Positions 1 to 8,900 of a DNA stretch of 32,906 nt are shown here, piece by piece (positions within the stretch are counted from its first letter, which is position 1; the number at the start of each line of letters is the position of its first letter). The position numbers and the translations under genes were made by a program. The stretch is from Desulfobacterales bacterium. Its GTDB lineage: Bacteria; Desulfobacterota; Desulfobacteria; Desulfobacterales; Desulfatibacillaceae. The notes under the pieces are model-generated. The model ran no database searches. It was not told where the DNA came from and saw nothing but the letters and a program-made list of their open reading frames with translations. Location of the stretch: contig JAGVAW010000094.1 of NCBI GenBank assembly GCA_020060085.1, positions 1-32,906 on the forward strand. Direction: 5' to 3'.

Positions 1-9
1 CACCCCCTC

Positions 10-1341
10 CTACTCCACAGTAAAATGGGCTTCCTCGTATTCGGGTTTTCCGGCGTAGCGGGCCATGAAAAAGCCGGGCAGCTCGTCCCGCTTGTCAAAC
101 AGGGTGGAATTTGCCTGTATTCCCGCCTTGTTTAGGGCTGCAACCACCTCATCCACATTGGGCGGGCATCCCTTTATGAGAATGGCTTCCTTGATGTTGG
201 GATGCTTCTTGTTGGCCTTCACCATGCACTGGCCCACCAGTATGGTCTTGTTCATGCCCGGTGCAGGCTCCATGGATTTGCCGGTTAGCACCTCCACCTT
301 GTCAAAAGGCCCGCCCTGCCAGGCAGCACGGATGGCTGTGAGCAGAAGCCCGTTCAATGCCGAGCAGTAGGTGCACATGGAAAGATCATACTTGCGGTAA
401 TACAGGCCTTTTATTCCCTGCTTGGCAAGGGGGGCTGGCATTTCCCCTTCATCGGTCACGGAGTAGGCAAAATCATGGCCGTGGGGCATGGTCACTTCAG
501 CAAGGCTCTCGCCCACAATCTCAACATCGGAAAGATCTGCAACCCTTCCCCTGTTTTCTGCTGCAAAGCGCAGGTGGGGAACTTCTTCAGGCTGGTAGCC
601 CAAAATGGCGGCCCCCACCTTGTCTACAGAAAGCACATCCTTTGAGGCCACAAGCAGGTTGGAGCGGTGTACCTTGCCGTCAAAGGCCGGGCCGCGCTCC
701 AGGGTGTATATGCCGTCAATTACCGTAACCACAGGCGGCAGCTTGTCTGCCAGCCGGGCCACCCACCAGTGCAGGTTCTTGTCCGGATCTGCGGAGTGAC
801 ACTTCTTTCTGCTGGGAATGTCTATGGTTCCTTTGAGATTTTTTATGCCCAGGCTCACCACGGTCTGGTTGTGGGTTTTTAGAACAGGCACATCCAGAAC
901 AAGGTCAGCCTCCACAGCGTGGGAGCAGAATTTTAAGGTGTCGCCGTCTCCCACATCAACTTTCACAAAAGGCTCATCCATTACATTGACGGCCTTTACT
1001 CCAAAGCGTTTGGCAAGCTTGCCGTAGCCCAGGCTTTCAAAGGCATGGGCCGGGGTTTTCTTGTCTTTGGGGTCAGAGACCACCACGCCCTCGCCAATGG
1101 TTATCTTTCCAGCCCCGCGCTCCTTTAGAATTGTCACCACATCCTCAATTACCCGCGAAGTGGTTATGACCCCCCATTTGGGAAAGTTCACGGCCATTGT
1201 CCAGAACACTATGTTGGGCTTCACAAAGACGCTGGCGTTATGGGGAAGTGAGTCCAGGGCCTTGCTCAAATCAAGGGCCTGGCGCACGGATTCCAAAGGT
1301 TTTTGATAGCGTACAATTGAAACCAAAGGCTTTATGGGCAT
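10..1341 (-). CDS. DUF362 domain-containing protein
   Basis: The 443-residue translation reads as a DUF362 protein; the core stretch around residues 130-180 (DLVLDVPVLKTHNQT followed by GIKNLKGTID) is typical of that family. The biochemical role of the family is unknown, although members often occur in anaerobes and some carry ferredoxin domains. No separate ferredoxin domain is visible here, but the C-terminal third holds CTYC (323-326), C372 and a GCPP motif (C392), which could bind metal or an Fe-S cluster; that is inference. No signal peptide is apparent, so it is probably cytoplasmic. The ATG is preceded by AAGGAG with 8 bases of spacing. It is divergent from the octaheme cytochrome gene, and the shared 226-base intergenic region holds promoter-like sequence and an imperfect palindrome. 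Confidence 0.85.
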   Translation of the reverse strand: MPIKPLVSIVRYQKPLESVRQALDLSKALDSLPHNASVFVKPNIVFWTMAVNFPKWGVITTSRVIEDVVTILKERGAGKITIGEGVVVSDPKDKKTPAHAFESLGYGKLAKRFGVKAVNVMDEPFVKVDVGDGDTLKFCSHAVEADLVLDVPVLKTHNQTVVSLGIKNLKGTIDIPSRKKCHSADPDKNLHWWVARLADKLPPVVTVIDGIYTLERGPAFDGKVHRSNLLVASKDVLSVDKVGAAILGYQPEEVPHLRFAAENRGRVADLSDVEIVGESLAEVTMPHGHDFAYSVTDEGEMPAPLAKQGIKGLYYRKYDLSMCTYCSALNGLLLTAIRAAWQGGPFDKVEVLTGKSMEPAPGMNKTILVGQCMVKANKKHPNIKEAILIKGCPPNVDEVVAALNKAGIQANSTLFDKRDELPGFFMARYAGKPEYEEAHFTVE

Positions 1342-1374
1342 GGCTGCTCTCCTTATTTGTTGAAATGAAAACCT

Positions 1375-1399
1375 CTTATATAATGGAACACCATATAAG
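1375..1399. promoter_or_regulatory. imperfect palindrome upstream of the DUF362 gene
   Basis: CTTATAT and ATATAAG flank a GG/CC core with a small bulge, giving a 25-base imperfect inverted repeat just upstream of the DUF362 Shine-Dalgarno sequence. It may be an operator or simply AT-rich promoter sequence; no regulator can be assigned. Confidence 0.25.
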
Positions 1400-1450
1400 C
1401 CCAGTTGTCAATTTGGGCCTGTCTTTACTTTTGGCGGAATTCTCATTTTC

Positions 1451-1479
1451 TTGGCTTTTGAATTTTGCTTTGCTATAAC
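1451..1479 (+). promoter_or_regulatory. candidate sigma-70 promoter for the octaheme cytochrome
   Basis: TTGGCT and TATAAC are separated by exactly 17 bases and lie about 90 bases upstream of the cytochrome start codon. This is pattern matching only. Confidence 0.4.
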
Positions 1480-1567
1480 CCATGCAGAAAAGCTGCATTT
1501 AGCCGGGGTTTTACATAAAAGACCCTGCCTGCACACCTCAATTTAAAGCATAGAGGTAAAAAGACCA

Positions 1568-3076
1568 ATGAAAAAATCCCTCATTTTTGCCCTGGCCCTT
1601 TTTTGCTTCTCCCTGCCTGCCCTTGCAGGCACGGCCTCCCTTTCCGACTCCACCATGCAATGCCTTGACTGCCACATGGACATTCATCCGGGCATTTATG
1701 AAGACTGGCTGAGCAGCCGCCACGCAATCACCACGCCGGAGGCAGCAGGAAAAGCAAAGGGCCTTGGCCGCAAGGTTTCTTCAGAAAATGTTCCTTCCTC
1801 TCTTGCCCAAAATGCGGTTGGTTGCGCGGAATGCCACACCGCCAACCCCGGCAACCATGCAGACAGCTTTTATCACAACGGATTTGAGGTGCACACGGTT
1901 GTAACGCCGGAAAACTGCGCCATCTGCCATGTTGAGGAAAGAAGCCAGTTTTCGGAAAACATAATGGCCCATGCCTATGGCAACCTTATGAACAACCCGG
2001 TTTACGGCCTGCTCATCAACGCGACAATAGGCAAACCCCAGGTCACGGAAAAGGGCCTTGTTTTCGGCGAGCCGGATTCGGCAACCCTGGAGCAGAGCTG
2101 CCTTTACTGCCACGGCACAAAGCTATTGGTTACAGGGACAAAAACGCGGGATACGATACTTGGCGAAATGGAGTTTGCACAAATTGAGGGCTGGCCCAAC
2201 CAGGGAGTGGGCCGCATAAACCCGGACAACAGCATGGGCTCCTGCTCTGCCTGCCACCCGCGGCACAGCTTTTCCATGGCAGCAGCCCGCAAGCCATCCA
2301 CCTGCAAGCAGTGCCACATAGGGCCGGATGTCCCCTCATTCAAGGTCTATGACGCAAGCAAGCACGGCAACATCTATTCTGCCCAGGGCAGCAAATGGAA
2401 CTTTGACGCCACCCCCTGGGTGATTGGCGAGCATTTTACGGCTCCCACCTGTGCAGCCTGCCACATGAGCCTTCTGGCAGACGGGAGCGGCCAAAAGGTG
2501 GTGGAAAGAACCCACCGGATGAACGACAGGCTTTCCCACAGGCTTTTTGGGGTTATCTATGCCCATCCCCACCCCCAAAGCCCGGATGTCTCCACCCTTA
2601 AAAACAGCGATGGCCTGCCCCTGCCCGTTGACTTTGCAGGCAACTTTGCAAAAGAAGGCCTCATTGACCAGAAGGAGCAGCAGAAGCGAACGCAGAAGAT
2701 GAAAGCCTCCTGCATGAACTGCCATTCCGGCACATGGGTGGAAAAGCACTTTGAAAATCTGGCCCATGCCATCAAGGAAACCAACCGGGCCACCCTTGCT
2801 GCCACGCAACTGATGCAGCAGGCCTGGGACAAGGGCCTTTGCCAGGGTGTGGCCCAGGGTGCAAACCCCTTTGATGAAGGCCTGGAAAGAATGTGGACCT
2901 TGACTTGGCTCTTTTACGCCAACTCCGCCAGACTTGCAGCAGCAATGGCAGGGGGCGGGGATTATGGCACCTTTGCCAATGGCCGTTACCAGCTTTCCCA
3001 AACCTTATCGGAAATGCAGGACAGGATAAAAATGCTTGAAGGCACCCAGGGGGCATCTACCCGGAAAAAAAGGTAA
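1568..3076 (+). CDS. octaheme c-type cytochrome, hydroxylamine oxidoreductase-like
   Basis: The 502-residue protein begins with a Sec signal peptide (about 1-21, ending SLPALAG) and holds eight CxxCH heme motifs: residues 32-36, 86-90, 117-121, 178-182, 226-230, 246-250, 295-299 and 382-386. Number and spacing of hemes, length, and the C-terminal helical segment after heme 8 (WLFYANSARLAAAM..DYGTF) fit the octaheme HAO/multiheme family. Members oxidise hydroxylamine or hydrazine, or in some anaerobes may reduce nitrite or hydroxylamine. A tyrosine at 466 lies in the region where HAO has its heme-crosslinking Tyr, but only an alignment can show whether it is equivalent. It should act in the periplasm. 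No quinol dehydrogenase or small cytochrome partner gene is adjacent, so its electron partner is not encoded here. The SD is a rather distant AGAGGT. Confidence 0.85.
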   Translation: MKKSLIFALALFCFSLPALAGTASLSDSTMQCLDCHMDIHPGIYEDWLSSRHAITTPEAAGKAKGLGRKVSSENVPSSLAQNAVGCAECHTANPGNHADSFYHNGFEVHTVVTPENCAICHVEERSQFSENIMAHAYGNLMNNPVYGLLINATIGKPQVTEKGLVFGEPDSATLEQSCLYCHGTKLLVTGTKTRDTILGEMEFAQIEGWPNQGVGRINPDNSMGSCSACHPRHSFSMAAARKPSTCKQCHIGPDVPSFKVYDASKHGNIYSAQGSKWNFDATPWVIGEHFTAPTCAACHMSLLADGSGQKVVERTHRMNDRLSHRLFGVIYAHPHPQSPDVSTLKNSDGLPLPVDFAGNFAKEGLIDQKEQQKRTQKMKASCMNCHSGTWVEKHFENLAHAIKETNRATLAATQLMQQAWDKGLCQGVAQGANPFDEGLERMWTLTWLFYANSARLAAAMAGGGDYGTFANGRYQLSQTLSEMQDRIKMLEGTQGASTRKKR

Positions 3077-3085
3077 TGCAGTAAG

Positions 3086-3169
3086 CCAATTGCAAAACTG
3101 TTTTTTTTGCGGAGGAGGGCTTTTTTGGAAAAAGGCCCCCCTCGCAAGATATTTTTAAGTTTGCAATTG
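3086..3169. repeat. large two-part stem-loop downstream of the cytochrome gene
   Basis: Outer arms CAATTGCAAA (3086-3095) and TTTGCAATTG (3160-3169) are perfect complements. Inside is a second, imperfect G-rich/C-rich stem (3108-3124 with 3129-3145) capped by a short loop after a T run and A run. It probably ends or stabilises the cytochrome transcript. It resembles the stem-loops after pheT in having a G-rich arm, T5, two or more bases, A5 and a C-rich arm. Confidence 0.6.
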
Positions 3170-3285
3170 CCTCCAGGGGAAGAGTTAAGCTCTCACCCGA
3201 TTTTCGCCATGCAGCAAGCCCGATCCCCGGCCTTTGCTTGCGGCAGGTCAATGGTGATTTGGCGTATTATTTCCCACCTTCAAGC

Positions 3286-3313
3286 TTGTATTTTTCCGAT
3301 TTGCCATTATAAG
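3286..3313 (+). promoter_or_regulatory. candidate promoter for the Met-rich protein gene
   Basis: TTGTAT and TATAAG are separated by 16 bases and end about 58 bases before the start codon of the Met-rich protein gene. Pattern match only. Confidence 0.35.
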
Positions 3314-3371
3314 TATTACTAGTTGTGTATTTTCAGCAAGCAACCGCAATCCCAACCACATGGAGGCAGTC

Positions 3372-3878
3372 ATGCAAAAAATGCTTTTGCCGCTCACCCT
3401 TTCCTGCTTTTTGCTTTTTGCCCCATCAGCATGGGCTCAAACAGACCACGACTCCCATCCTGGACACGGCGAGCCCCAGGTTCAGACGGATGCGGCCGGG
3501 CCGGATACATCCGGGCATGAGGCCCATGACATGGGACAGCATATGCAGATGATGCAGGAGCATATGCAGAAGATGAGGGCCCGCATGGAGACAATCAAAT
3601 CCACTGCCAGCGCCAGGCAAAAACGCTCACTGATGCAAGAGCAGATTGCAGACATGGAGAAGGGCATGGAAATGCTGACGGCCATGCCCATGTGCAAGAT
3701 GATGGCATCCAGCCAGGAGAACGGGCAAGAGAAACAGGGCATGATGGGCTCCGGCGGAATGGGATCCGGAATGATGGGGCCTGGCGGAATGGCGTGCTGC
3801 AAGATGATGCAGAGCAGGATGGAGATGATGCAGACGGTGGTTGAGGGCCTTGTGGAATCAAGCAAGATGAATAAATGA
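3372..3878 (+). CDS. secreted Met/His-rich small protein (putative metal binding)
   Basis: I placed the start at the second ATG because TGGAGG lies just upstream with ordinary spacing; the ORF-track ATG overlaps that SD. The 168-residue product has a signal peptide (about 1-22, ending SAWAQ), then a His-rich stretch (HDSHPGHG), a helical Met-rich region (MGQHMQMMQEHMQKM), and a Gly-Met segment (GMMGSGGMGSGMMG) followed by ACCKMM. No named family is recognised with confidence. Clustered Met, His and Cys in an exported protein suggest binding of Cu(I) or a similar soft metal, an inference supported by the DUF305 gene directly downstream. Parts may form a coiled coil resembling small periplasmic metal chaperones. 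Confidence 0.75.
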   Translation: MQKMLLPLTLSCFLLFAPSAWAQTDHDSHPGHGEPQVQTDAAGPDTSGHEAHDMGQHMQMMQEHMQKMRARMETIKSTASARQKRSLMQEQIADMEKGMEMLTAMPMCKMMASSQENGQEKQGMMGSGGMGSGMMGPGGMACCKMMQSRMEMMQTVVEGLVESSKMNK

Positions 3879-3891
3879 TGAAAACTTCGCA

Positions 3892-3934
3892 AGCAGCCTG
3901 AAACCACCAGGGTCAAACCCTTCAGCAGGCTGCT
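3892..3934 (+). terminator. stem-loop between the Met-rich and DUF305 genes
   Basis: AGCAGCCTG (3892-3900) and CAGGCTGCT (3926-3934) are perfect 9-base complements. A nested GGGT/ACCC hairpin (3910-3920) sits inside, and CCTTTT follows. The U-run is weak, so it could be a partial terminator or an mRNA-stabilising element that sets the ratio of the two gene products. Confidence 0.5.
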
Positions 3935-3985
3935 CCTTTTCAGGGCAAAAGCTGTTGAATCTCTGCAATGCAGGAGGAACGGGAG

Positions 3986-4564
3986 ATGAAAAGGCGTATT
4001 CTGGCTATTTTTTCCGGTCTTTTTTTGGGCCTGGCTCTGGCTACCATCCTAAATGGCGCCGAAAGTTCCGGTCGGCATGACCACGCCCATGCTGTGGCTG
4101 ATGAGCTGGAATTTCTGGTGGAGATGATTCCTCATCATCAGGAGGCTGTGGACAGCGCCAGTGTTATTTTAAAGGCAGGCAAACGCAAGGAGTTGCGGAG
4201 CTTTGCAAAGGAGATAATGCAGGTGCAGGCCCGTGAGATAGCCATGATGAAGCAGTGGCTGGTGCAATGGTACCCGGAGCACGAGAAGCAGGCTTCATAT
4301 AAGCCCATGATGCGGCAGTTGAAAGGCCTGCCTCCGGACAGGGCGGAAACCGTTTTCCTTGAGGACATGATCGAGCATCACCGTGCTGCGGTGAAAATGG
4401 CCCAGGAAGTTCTGGACAAAGGGCTTGCCAGGCATGACGAAGTGGACGCCCTGGCAAGGCAGATTCTCGCAACCCAGACCCAGGAGATAACCCGGATGCA
4501 GCAATGGCTTGAAGCCTGGCGGAAAGACACCCCGACTGCACCGGCAAAGCGCCATGGCCATTAG
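3986..4564 (+). CDS. DUF305 family exported protein
   Basis: The start is the ATG after AGGAGG (8-base spacer), 18 bases downstream of the ORF-track start, giving 192 residues that begin MKRRILAIFSGLFLGLALA, a signal peptide or anchor. Two copies of the DUF305 signature are visible: MIPHHQEAV (47-55) and MIEHHRAAV (128-136), each followed by a helix with repeated Met (IAMMKQW and ITRMQQW). DUF305 proteins are ferritin-like helical bundles often found with copper-resistance genes; their function is not firmly established. A His-rich patch (HDHAHA) follows the signal sequence and the tail ends KRHGH. It lies downstream of the Met-rich protein on the same strand and is probably co-expressed with it. 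Confidence 0.88.
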   Translation: MKRRILAIFSGLFLGLALATILNGAESSGRHDHAHAVADELEFLVEMIPHHQEAVDSASVILKAGKRKELRSFAKEIMQVQAREIAMMKQWLVQWYPEHEKQASYKPMMRQLKGLPPDRAETVFLEDMIEHHRAAVKMAQEVLDKGLARHDEVDALARQILATQTQEITRMQQWLEAWRKDTPTAPAKRHGH

Positions 4565-4655
4565 GCCTTTGTCCCTGCTCCATTGTTCGGGCAGGCGCTT
4601 TGGGGACTGATCGAGGGGATCCTTTCTTGCAGGCTGTTTCCGGAAAGGCCTTGCT

Positions 4656-5834
4656 TTAGCTTTCCCACGAGCGGGTAGTTAAGACAACGCTTTTTGCATC
4701 GGTTTTAGGCGTGGTGAACTGCCCGAATATCTGAAAAAAGGCGTCCGGCTCAATGGCTGCCTCCGGGGGCAGAACCCCCGGCCCGGCAAGCTTGCCCTGG
4801 GCGGCAAGAATTGCGCCTATGGCAAGTGGTATGCCCGTGGCAGGGCCCATTCCGCCTAAAGGGCCTGCTGCCAAAGCGCAGCCTACAGATGCGGGCTTTC
4901 CGTCCTTTTGGCCCTGGGCCAGGGCAAAGAGGGGCGGCAGAAATGTGGGACCTTTCTTTTTTAAAAGCTCACCAAGCAAAGAAGCCTCGCGCTTACCCAG
5001 GTTGGGGCCTTCCACCCGCTCGGAAAACCATGCAGCCCCCTCGTGGCTCACAAGGCCCTTGTCCACCAGAAATGTAAGCGCCTTGAGCGCCAGAATTATT
5101 GGAGATGGCGCAACCATTACATTGACGCTTGTTTTGATGCCGCTCAAAAAACGGGGCAGGGTCACAGGTTCCGGGTGGCCTATGGTGCAGACAATGTGGG
5201 AGCCAAAGCCCGGATAGTTTATTTTAAGCTTTTGGATGGGTTTTTCATCCACAAAAACGCCTTCGCGAAATACCCTTATGGTGCCCGTGAGCTGTTGCAT
5301 GCCGTGAATTGTGGCAGCAGACGGAGTTTTTTCGATTTTTTCGGGCAGGGCCTCGGAAAGCTGCCAGCCGGTGATGAGCGTACTTGCGCCCGGAAGAAGG
5401 GAAACAGCCTTGCGGGCAAGGAGATTGGAAATGCCCGGCGTTGCTCCAAGGCCCAGGATTGCGGTTATGCCTGCATCCTTTGCCTTTTCATGTCGAGATA
5501 GCATCTCTATGGTCGGCTCCCAGTCATCGCACACATCAAGATAATGCTTTTTTGCTGCAATTGCAGCATCCAGCACAAGAGGCCCGAAGCGGAAATAGGG
5601 GCCGACTGTGTTAATCACAATGTCTGCATTTTCAATGGCCCGTCCCAGGGCATCGGCATCTGTTATATCCAAAGCCTGCCAGGATGCTCGTGCCCCCAGG
5701 GTTTGGGCAAAGGCCTTTGCCCTGTCGCCGTCCCGGTCTGCAATTGCAACAGATTCCACAACCGGGTCTGCCAGAAGCGTCTTTGAGGCGTGGCGGCCTA
5801 TTTCACCGCATCCGCCTAGGGCAAGAATCTTCAT
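4656..5834 (-). CDS. saccharopine dehydrogenase-like NAD(P)-binding oxidoreductase
   Basis: The 392-residue protein starts with a Rossmann fold (MKILALGGCGEIGRHASKTLL) and continues with the saccharopine-dehydrogenase NADP-binding pattern (ADIVINTVGPYFRFG, then YLDVCDDWEP and LGATPGISNLLARKAV). The C-terminal half fits the alpha/beta domain of the same family. Such proteins occur in lysine metabolism, carboxynorspermidine synthesis and several poorly defined reductases, so the substrate cannot be named. No signal peptide is seen, so it is cytoplasmic. The gene stands alone, convergent with the DUF305 gene across 91 bases and downstream of the RND gene on the same strand with a gap of about 130 bases. 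The start ATG has only a weak AAGG sequence upstream. Confidence 0.85.
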   Translation of the reverse strand: MKILALGGCGEIGRHASKTLLADPVVESVAIADRDGDRAKAFAQTLGARASWQALDITDADALGRAIENADIVINTVGPYFRFGPLVLDAAIAAKKHYLDVCDDWEPTIEMLSRHEKAKDAGITAILGLGATPGISNLLARKAVSLLPGASTLITGWQLSEALPEKIEKTPSAATIHGMQQLTGTIRVFREGVFVDEKPIQKLKINYPGFGSHIVCTIGHPEPVTLPRFLSGIKTSVNVMVAPSPIILALKALTFLVDKGLVSHEGAAWFSERVEGPNLGKREASLLGELLKKKGPTFLPPLFALAQGQKDGKPASVGCALAAGPLGGMGPATGIPLAIGAILAAQGKLAGPGVLPPEAAIEPDAFFQIFGQFTTPKTDAKSVVLTTRSWES

Positions 5835-5963
5835 GGAAAAGGCCTTTCAGAAAGTAAGTTCTTAAATTGGAAAAAGGCGGGAATCTTCAAACAACCTGCA
5901 AATAAAGCGCCTTTGATTTATTGCCAGAATTTTTTTGCCAAAGCCATTTTTGCCCCTGCTTTT

Positions 5964-8900
5964 TTAAGTGGGTTCGCTTTCCATATCCTGCCTGGCTTTT
6001 TCCATCAACTCCTGGGCGGAAACGGGGTAGAGAGAATCAAACACGGCAAACCCAATGCGTATATCCACTTCCATGTCATCCTGGTTCATGCGCTCGAACA
6101 GGCTTTCGCACCTTCTGCGCAGAATCAGGGCTTCCTTGGCATCACTTTCAACAAGGAGCAGGGCGAAGCAGCGGGAGGTGAGGCGGCAGGCCGTATCGTA
6201 GCGCCTCAAGTTATTCTGGAGCATGACAGTCATCTGCGCCAGAATTCTGTCTCCTGCGGAAAAACCGTGTTTCTGGTTGATGCTGTCCAGGTTGGTTGCC
6301 TCCACAAGGGCCAGGGTAAGCTTGCCCTGGTGCCGGACACAGCGGGCCACCTCGTTTTCCAGTGCCTGCACAAAGGTAAGCGGGCTTAAAACGCCGGTTA
6401 CATCATCCCTGAAGCCGTTTTCGGCAAGATTTTGGGTTGCCTTTACAAGCCGCTGGGTAAGGATGGACATAAGGTTGTTCACAAAGCGGTAGGCAGTTGG
6501 CGGATATAGCCATTGCAGGCGTTTTATGCTTCTTGGGCTTATTGCCAGAAGGTCTGCGGTTGTGGAGGCCATGTATATGCAGCCTTCACTTATCTGGCAG
6601 CCCGAACCAAGACCTCCTATTACATCTCCGGCCCTCAAGGTTGCCACCCTTACCCTGTCGTGCTCTGGTCGCTCGATGTCCGAATGCCGGTACTGGGCCA
6701 CTTCTCCGCTTATCACGGCAAAAAGATACTGGTCATGATCATCATCTGGAAAAAGCATCTGCCCCGGCTCCATGCGATGGAGGGAGCCTGCCGCCAGAAG
6801 CGCGCGAATCTGCATTCTTCCCATTCCGTTGAAAAGCGGTATGCGCCGGGCCTGATCCCTGCCTATGCGGACATTGAGCAGATCCCAGGCTGTCACAAGC
6901 TCCACATGGGTCATCAGGGCTGGCAGAAGAAAGATGTCGCCGATAAGGGCCATCGTCATTGTCAGCATCATAAGGGCGCCAAAGGTGGCGGTGGGCGTGA
7001 ATGTGGAGAATGTGAGGATGAAAAAGCCCAGAACCAGGGTGATGCTTGTAAGAACGATGGGCCGGCCTACTGTGCGCACGGAATCGGCAAGGGCCCTTCT
7101 CCGGTCCAGATCCTTTCTGAACTCCCGATTATAGCGCACCATGTAATGGATGGCGTCATCCAGGGCCAGGCCTATGGCAATGGAGGCAATCATGACCGTG
7201 TTCATGGAAAGCTCAATGTCTGCCCATCCCATCACCCCGAACACGACAATCAAAGGAAAACAGTTGGGTATGAGAGTTACAAAGCCGGCTTTCACGGAAA
7301 CGAACAGGGCAAGCATCATCAACAGAACCAGAACCAGCACAACAGACATACTTTCAAGCAGGTTCTTGGTGATGACGCGGTTGCTGTGGGCGACAATGGT
7401 GCCCATGGAGGCCATCTGCACAGTAGCCGTGTCTCCGTAGAACTGCCGGCTCCATTCCAGAATCTGGGCTTCGGTTTCCAGCCACTCATAACCGCTGGAG
7501 ATGTGCATCATCATGAGGATAGCCGCCTTGGAGCGGTCCTCATTCATGAAGCGCCGGCTCATGTCCGGGCCTAAAAACATCTTGTAGAGGTTTAAAATGT
7601 TGCCAAGCTCCGCAGGGTCCTGGGGCAGGGCATAGAAAGTGGGTATGTAGTTGTTGATGGAGTAATAGATGAGCTGGACATAATTTGCAAAGCTCAAGGT
7701 CTTGTCTATGCCCGGAATGGATTCCAGATAGTCCTGAAGCTCCAGCAGCTTTGCAATGTTGTCCGGGTCCGAAAAATAATCTGCTGTCGGCCCGCCCACA
7801 ACCACATTTACGGGAAAGGCTCCGGCCATGTCCTGGTAAACATCGTGGAAATGCTGGGTAACCGGCTCGCTTTCCCGAAAATACCTTGTTGTGTCCGCAT
7901 CAATACGAAGCTGGGATATGCCCCATAATCCCAGGATTGTCAGGATGGCTGCCACTGTAAAAAGGGCCTTCTGGTGATTTAAATTAACCCTGACAACGAA
8001 TTTCAGCAGCCTGTCAAGAATGTCGCCCGATCGGGGGGCATTCTTCGGGTGCATCAGGGGCATAAGTGCCAGGATGGCCGGAAAAAGCGTAAACAGCAGA
8101 AGCATGAAGGAGAGCATTCCCACGCAGGCTGGGATGGCAAAGTCGAGGATGGTCTGGTTGGAGTTGAACACCAGGGCTGAAAGGCCTACAAGGGTGGTCC
8201 CAACAGCCAGGGCTGTTGGCAGACGCATATGACGAAGGGTGAATGCCGCAGCCTCCTTTGAATCCGTTGCCGTTCGGGCCAGATGGACATATTCAGAAAC
8301 AACATGAAGACAATAGGCAGTACCCACGGTCATAAGAAAGATGGGCACCACAAGTGTCATGGCAGAAACAGGGGTGTCTGTCCAGGCCATGACCCCAAAG
8401 GTCCAGATGAGGGTTACCAGCACGCAGGAAACGGGGGCTATAACAAGGCGTATGGATCCAAAAAGGAAAATCAGCGTAAGCACCATAACAGCAAAGGTTA
8501 TGGGCGGCAGCAGGGAGAAATCGCGCTTGATGGAGTTTAGCAGGGCCTGGGACACAAGGGGCATACCTATCTGGTAAACCTCAAGGTCGCCGGAATGGTT
8601 TTTTAATATCCACTCCACTGCCGCAACAATGGCCTCCTCCTGGCGGATGTCATCCAGAAGCATTGTAAAGGCTGTGGATTTCTTGTCTGAAGAAAAGACA
8701 TTTCTGTGGAAAAGGGTTACAGGGGTAACGATTTCTTCAAACTGGGCAAGGCTCCATTCATCCAGCAGGTCCATGTCCTGCTTTATTCCCGGAAGGCTTA
8801 TGACCTTGGAAACGCCCGGAACCTGCGAAAGCTTCTGGGCCATCACCTCAAGCTGGGAAAAAATCTCCGGGTCAAATACATTTTTGCCCTTGGCAATTAT

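Noticed and set aside
1538-1723. 61-codon minus-strand ORF at the cytochrome start
   Set aside because: It is antisense to the cytochrome signal peptide region and has no SD.
6513-7574. 353-codon plus-strand ORF opposite the RND gene
   Set aside because: Rich in His, Gly and Cys as expected for an antisense frame; the minus-strand RND reading is continuous and convincing.
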